Shown in pieces: positions 6,583-8,914 of a stretch of 8,914 nucleotides of DNA. A program made the translations under genes and the position numbers. The DNA lies in contig DRLF01000215.1 of assembly GCA_011051425.1 (NCBI GenBank), forward strand, positions 1 to 8,914. Direction: 5' to 3'. The notes beneath the pieces were generated by a model. The model was given only the letters and a program-made list of their open reading frames with translations, did no database searches and was not told the origin of the DNA. Position 1 is the stretch's first letter. Every line of letters begins with the position of its first letter. Source of the stretch: Thiolapillus brandeum (GTDB lineage Bacteria; Pseudomonadota; Gammaproteobacteria; Chromatiales; Chromatiaceae).

Positions 6583-6807
6583 AGGTTTTTACGCGGTAAA
6601 TTTGCAGGGTTGCGCTTCATCGGAGCCGGCCTGGAAATTACCGGCATTTGCCACAGGACGGGTGCTTTTTACAATCTTTAACAGAAGCAGGGACGCCCGG
6701 GACAGCTCTTCATTCAGATAGGGATCTGCAGACGGCAGACTCCCGGATCGCAGGGCTTCCCGAGGTTTGAATTGAACCAGCAACCCACAACTCAGGGGAT
6801 ACTTTTC
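6583..6807 (+). other. Long untranslated leader or unexplained intergenic stretch before the diheme gene
   Basis: This region has no plus-strand ATG and no recognisable gene. It contains a weak stem (GCCGG at 6625-6629 with CCGGC at 6641-6645) and several GC-rich blocks. I see no known riboswitch or small RNA. A minus-strand open frame crossing it has no family resemblance and overlaps the start of the cytochrome gene. Confidence 0.35.
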
Positions 6808-7572
6808 ATGAGCAAAAAAGCGCTTCAACGTTCATACATCCGCCCTTTGATGCAGGGTGCCATCGGCCTCCTGTCCGGGTTCTCTCTTTTCAGTTATTCA
6901 TTGCCCTTGCTGGCGGAAGGTCATCTGGCCGAATTCGAAGAGGCCATCAAGCTCAAGCCCAATGTGGAAAACGGCAAGAGACTCTATAAAACGATTTGCA
7001 TCACCTGTCATGGTCCGGAAGGCTGGGGCGTTGCAGGCAGCGGTTATCCTCAAATTGCCGGTCAGCTGAAAAACGTGGTAATCAAGCAGCTCGCTGATTT
7101 CCGCGCAGGCAACAGGGACAACCCCATCATGCGCGCCTTTTCCTCCCGCCGTTCTCTCGGTGGCCCTCAGGAAATAGCAGACGTCGCTGCCTATGTCTCC
7201 AGCATGCCCATGACACCACACAATGAACAGGGCTTTTCCCTGCATCTGGAAGAAGGAAAAGTTATCTACGATAAGATGTGCGCCGAATGTCACGGTGATG
7301 AAGGAGAAGGCGACATAGAAAAACATGTACCCCGCATACAGGGACAGCACTACAGCTACCTGTCACGCCAGTTCAACTGGATCCGCAATGGCCGCCGCCG
7401 CAATGGCGACGAGAAAATGATCAAGCAGATCAGGAACTTTACTCCACCCGAACAGGTGGCCGTTCTCTCCTATGTGGCCAGCCTGAAACCCGAGAATGTC
7501 GCACCCCCTGGATGGCGCAACCGGGATTTCGACAACTTCGACCGCAGCTGGCGGCCAATGAAAATTCGCTAG
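6808..7572 (+). CDS. Cytochrome c4-like diheme cytochrome c
   Basis: This 254-residue exported protein has a long, basic N-region and a hydrophobic core ending SLPLLA, probably cut before Glu37. Two class I cytochrome c domains follow: CITCH at residues 64-68 and CAECH at 158-162. Candidate sixth ligands are Met108 (NPIMRAF) and Met204. The GKRLYKTIC...CHGPEG and GKVIYDKMCAECHGDEG repeats are typical of c4-type cytochromes, which carry electrons in the periplasm to terminal oxidases or other partners. The start is ATG 6808, with AGGGGA 8 bases upstream; an in-frame TTG 12 codons earlier lacks a ribosome site. The C-terminal tail (PPGWRNRDFDNFDRSWRP) is aromatic and charged, beyond the usual fold. 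The stop TAG lies within the terminal repeat of the adjacent small element. It is divergent from the heptaheme gene and probably activated by an FNR-type regulator. Confidence 0.92.
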   Translation: MSKKALQRSYIRPLMQGAIGLLSGFSLFSYSLPLLAEGHLAEFEEAIKLKPNVENGKRLYKTICITCHGPEGWGVAGSGYPQIAGQLKNVVIKQLADFRAGNRDNPIMRAFSSRRSLGGPQEIADVAAYVSSMPMTPHNEQGFSLHLEEGKVIYDKMCAECHGDEGEGDIEKHVPRIQGQHYSYLSRQFNWIRNGRRRNGDEKMIKQIRNFTPPEQVAVLSYVASLKPENVAPPGWRNRDFDNFDRSWRPMKIR

Positions 7573-7590
7573 CCCGGAAATTGCACCAGG
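7569..7590 (+). repeat. Left terminal inverted repeat of the MITE-like element
   Basis: It pairs with 7790-7811 with one mismatch (G at 7577 against the equivalent A). It contains the TAG stop of the diheme cytochrome gene at 7570-7572. Confidence 0.8.
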
Positions 7591-7719
7591 ATGTGGAATT
7601 TTCCCCGAGAGATTCTTGTTCAGGTTGTTCTAACAGCCGAAAGGCATTGTTGTTCAATGGCTTGAGGCTGTTTGGGCAAGCCGGACAAGAAGATCCAGGG
7701 AAAAACCGCAGAGCGAGGC

Positions 7720-7744
7720 TTAGCAACACTTTGTGTTTTGCTAA
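7720..7744. repeat. Imperfect internal hairpin within the MITE-like element
   Basis: TTAGCAACAC (7720-7729) pairs with GTGTTTTGCTAA (7733-7744), allowing a two-T bulge. The palindrome TATGCGCATA follows directly at 7745-7754. Confidence 0.5.
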
Positions 7745-7789
7745 TATGCGCATAACCCATTGTATTGAATTATCGAAGAAACCCAGCGG

Positions 7790-7811
7790 CCTGGTGCAAT
7801 TTTCGGGCTAG
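7790..7811 (-). repeat. Right terminal inverted repeat of the MITE-like element
   Basis: It is the inverted copy of 7569-7590 with one mismatch, ending in CTAG immediately before the terminator region. Confidence 0.8.
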
Positions 7812-7827
7812 ACGCCCTTTTGATGAC

Positions 7828-7867
7828 AACAGCAAAAAGCCCCGCCGAAACGGGGCTTTTTGCTGTT
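7828..7867. terminator. Bidirectional rho-independent terminator between convergent genes
   Basis: AACAGCAAAAAGCCCCG and CGGGGCTTTTTGCTGTT form a perfect 17-bp stem around a six-base loop. A GC core (GCCCCG/CGGGGC) is followed by five T bases on either strand, so it should end both the diheme transcript (plus) and the ankyrin transcript (minus), whose stop codon is 14 bases away. Confidence 0.92.
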
Positions 7868-7880
7868 TGGGCAATACCTG

Positions 7881-8822
7881 CTACTTGGCAGCATCCAGGA
7901 TATCCAGGCACTTGTGGTCGCGGAACCCCCGGGCGATGTCTTTCACCGTCTTGCCTTCCTTGTTCTTGATCGAAATATCCGCGCCCCTGGCCAGCAGTAC
8001 TTTCACCACCTCCGGCTCACGGACATCCACCGCTTCCAGCAGCGCCGTGGTGCCGTCCTTATCCTGTGCATTGATATCCGCCCCCTGTTGCAGCAAATAG
8101 GCAACCGCCTCGGCATTGCCGCTGCCGGCGGCCCAGATCAGCACCGTCGCACCATCCTTGGAACGCGCATTCACATCGGCACCCGCCGCGACCAGGTCTT
8201 TGACCATTTCGGCGCCCTTGTTGGCTTCCACGGCATACATCAGCGCTGTCTTGCCCTTGTTGTCTGCGAGGTTCACCTTGGCGTTGTGCTTGAGCAGCAG
8301 CTTGACGACATCGCCATGCCCGTTGGCCGCCGCAAGCATCAGAGGAGTGCGCCCTTCCTTGTCACGGTCATTGGGATCGGCACCGCGAAACAGCAACTGT
8401 TCCACCATATCGGTTACGCCATAACGTGCAGTCAGCAGCAATGCCGTTGCTCCCGCACGGGTACGCGCATTCAGATCCGCGCCCCGCTCTATCAGCAGCG
8501 CAGTCACCTCCGGGGAATCATTTTCAGCCGCCAGGGTAAGAGCAGTGCAGCTGGCTACTGTCTTGCGGTTCACATCGGCACCATGGGCCAGCAGCACCGA
8601 GGCGGCCGCCAGGTTCCCGTTTTCAGCGGCCATCATCAACGCCGTCTTGCCGTACTTGTTGGCGCTGTTCACATCGGCGCCCTTGGCCAGCAGTTTTTCT
8701 ATCGCTTCCACGTCATCGACGATGGCCGACAACCGCAACTCTTTGTTCAATTCGGCATCACCGGCCAGCGTATGGAACGATACCAGCAACAGCAAACCAC
8801 CCAGAAGCATTCGGAAATTCAT
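7881..8822 (-). CDS. Exported ankyrin-repeat protein
   Basis: From ATG 8822 the protein has 313 residues: a signal peptide (MNFRMLLGGLLLLVSFHTLA, then GDAEL) and eight ankyrin repeats of about 33 residues filling the rest, plus a degenerate capping repeat (GKTVKDIARGF...). Repeats show the consensus G-x-T-A-L-x-x-A-A and LL-x-x-GADVN; the sixth has one extra residue. Ankyrin arrays are protein-binding scaffolds, and exported ones in proteobacteria often act in the periplasm. The partner is unknown, and nothing ties it to the neighbouring cytochrome beyond sharing a terminator. ATG 8822 is preferred because AAGAGG lies 6 bases upstream. ATG 8849 or 8846 would add 9 or 8 basic residues and has a weaker site. 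One cysteine near the start of repeat 3 and one in the cap are the only cysteines. Confidence 0.88.
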   Translation of the reverse strand: MNFRMLLGGLLLLVSFHTLAGDAELNKELRLSAIVDDVEAIEKLLAKGADVNSANKYGKTALMMAAENGNLAAASVLLAHGADVNRKTVASCTALTLAAENDSPEVTALLIERGADLNARTRAGATALLLTARYGVTDMVEQLLFRGADPNDRDKEGRTPLMLAAANGHGDVVKLLLKHNAKVNLADNKGKTALMYAVEANKGAEMVKDLVAAGADVNARSKDGATVLIWAAGSGNAEAVAYLLQQGADINAQDKDGTTALLEAVDVREPEVVKVLLARGADISIKNKEGKTVKDIARGFRDHKCLDILDAAK

Positions 8823-8870
8823 CAGCAACCTCTTTCTCTGTTTCATCATCCGTCCGTCCGTTCAGGGCGA

Positions 8871-8914
8871 TCAACCCTCTGCAGACGCCTCCTCTTCTTC
8901 CGGTTCATCCGGCT
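8871..8914 (-). CDS. Probable C-terminal end of an upstream gene (partial)
   Basis: One minus-strand frame reads PDEPEEEEASAEG and then TGA at 8873-8871. A strongly acidic tail like this is typical of a real protein end, and the stop sits 48 bases before the ankyrin start on the same strand, so the two could be co-transcribed. Another frame stays open to about 8847 but is Arg/Lys-rich and less natural. Too little is visible to name the product. Confidence 0.45.
   Translation of the reverse strand, partial: PDEPEEEEASAEG

Larger units (their letters stand above)
7569..7811. mobile_element. MITE-like non-autonomous element with 22-bp terminal inverted repeats
   Basis: The ends 7569-7590 and 7790-7811 are inverted repeats identical at 21 of 22 positions: CTAG followed by CCCG(G/A)AAATTGCACCAGG. 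The 243-base span has no convincing gene. CTAG at both ends may be a 4-base target duplication (a YTAR target, as IS5-group elements use) or part of the repeat; being palindromic it cannot be told apart. If one CTAG and the inside are removed, the cytochrome gene still ends in TAG and lies about 16 bases from the terminator, as expected for an insertion. The interior holds an imperfect hairpin (7720-7744) and a 10-base palindrome (7745-7754). The parent transposase family is not identifiable here. Confidence 0.7.

Noticed and set aside
6772..6807. Upstream TTG start for the diheme cytochrome
   Set aside because: No ribosome site there, whereas ATG 6808 has AGGGGA at 8 bases and a normal signal peptide.
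6589..6828. Minus-strand 79-residue frame in the divergent region
   Set aside because: It overlaps the start of the diheme gene, has no clear ribosome site or family resemblance, and ends in intergenic DNA.
6898..7350. Minus-strand 150-residue frame
   Set aside because: Antisense to the signal peptide and heme domains of the diheme cytochrome.
7439..7811. Open frames on both strands through the inverted-repeat element, sharing a CNFRA-like peptide
   Set aside because: The shared peptide is simply the terminal repeats read in opposite directions; the frames overlap real genes and have no ribosome sites.
1..8914. CRISPR array, tRNA, rRNA or phage genes
   Set aside because: No spaced direct repeats, tRNA cloverleaf or phage-like genes were seen; the recurring ankyrin units are protein repeats.

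Overview
The window looks like chromosomal DNA of a Gram-negative bacterium, most likely a respiratory gammaproteobacterium. The evidence is a set of exported c-type cytochromes, outer-membrane and lipoprotein signals, a DUF2946-like small membrane protein, moderate GC with an AT-rich divergent control region, and an FNR/Anr-type box. The lineage is an inference; no marker gene is present.

Layout. From right to left on the minus strand lie a probable gene tail (8914-8871), a secreted ankyrin-repeat protein (8822-7881), then, across the divergent control region 6253-6807, a heptaheme c-type cytochrome lipoprotein (6252-3796). Tandem hairpins including a strong rho-independent terminator (3784-3727) follow it. 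Next come a periplasmic parvulin-type prolyl isomerase (3665-2364), overlapping by 8 bases a TlpA-like thioredoxin lipoprotein with a GTG start (2371-1775), then a small HxH/CxxC DUF2946-like membrane protein (1744-1436), and a coiled-coil-headed outer-membrane beta-barrel protein that runs off the left edge (1252-1). On the plus strand a cytochrome c4-like diheme protein (6808-7572) diverges from the heptaheme gene. Its stop codon lies inside the left end of a 243-base, non-coding element with 22-base near-perfect terminal inverted repeats (7569-7811), read here as a MITE. A perfect 17-base-pair bidirectional terminator (7828-7867) then separates it from the convergent ankyrin gene.

How they may work together. 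The two divergent cytochrome genes share a 555-base control region. A near-consensus FNR/Anr box is centred at -41.5 from the start predicted by a -10-like hexamer for the diheme gene, suggesting oxygen-responsive electron transfer. The heptaheme lipoprotein, the folding factor, the thiol reductase and the barrel are all envelope proteins. They could form an electron-transfer module with its own maturation factors, or two abutting units: cytochrome plus folding factors, and a metal-related DUF2946/barrel pair. The sequence alone does not decide between these. The most unusual items are the heptaheme lipoprotein with its cysteine-rich head and EF-hand-like loops, its neighbourhood, and the small inverted-repeat element sitting on a stop codon.
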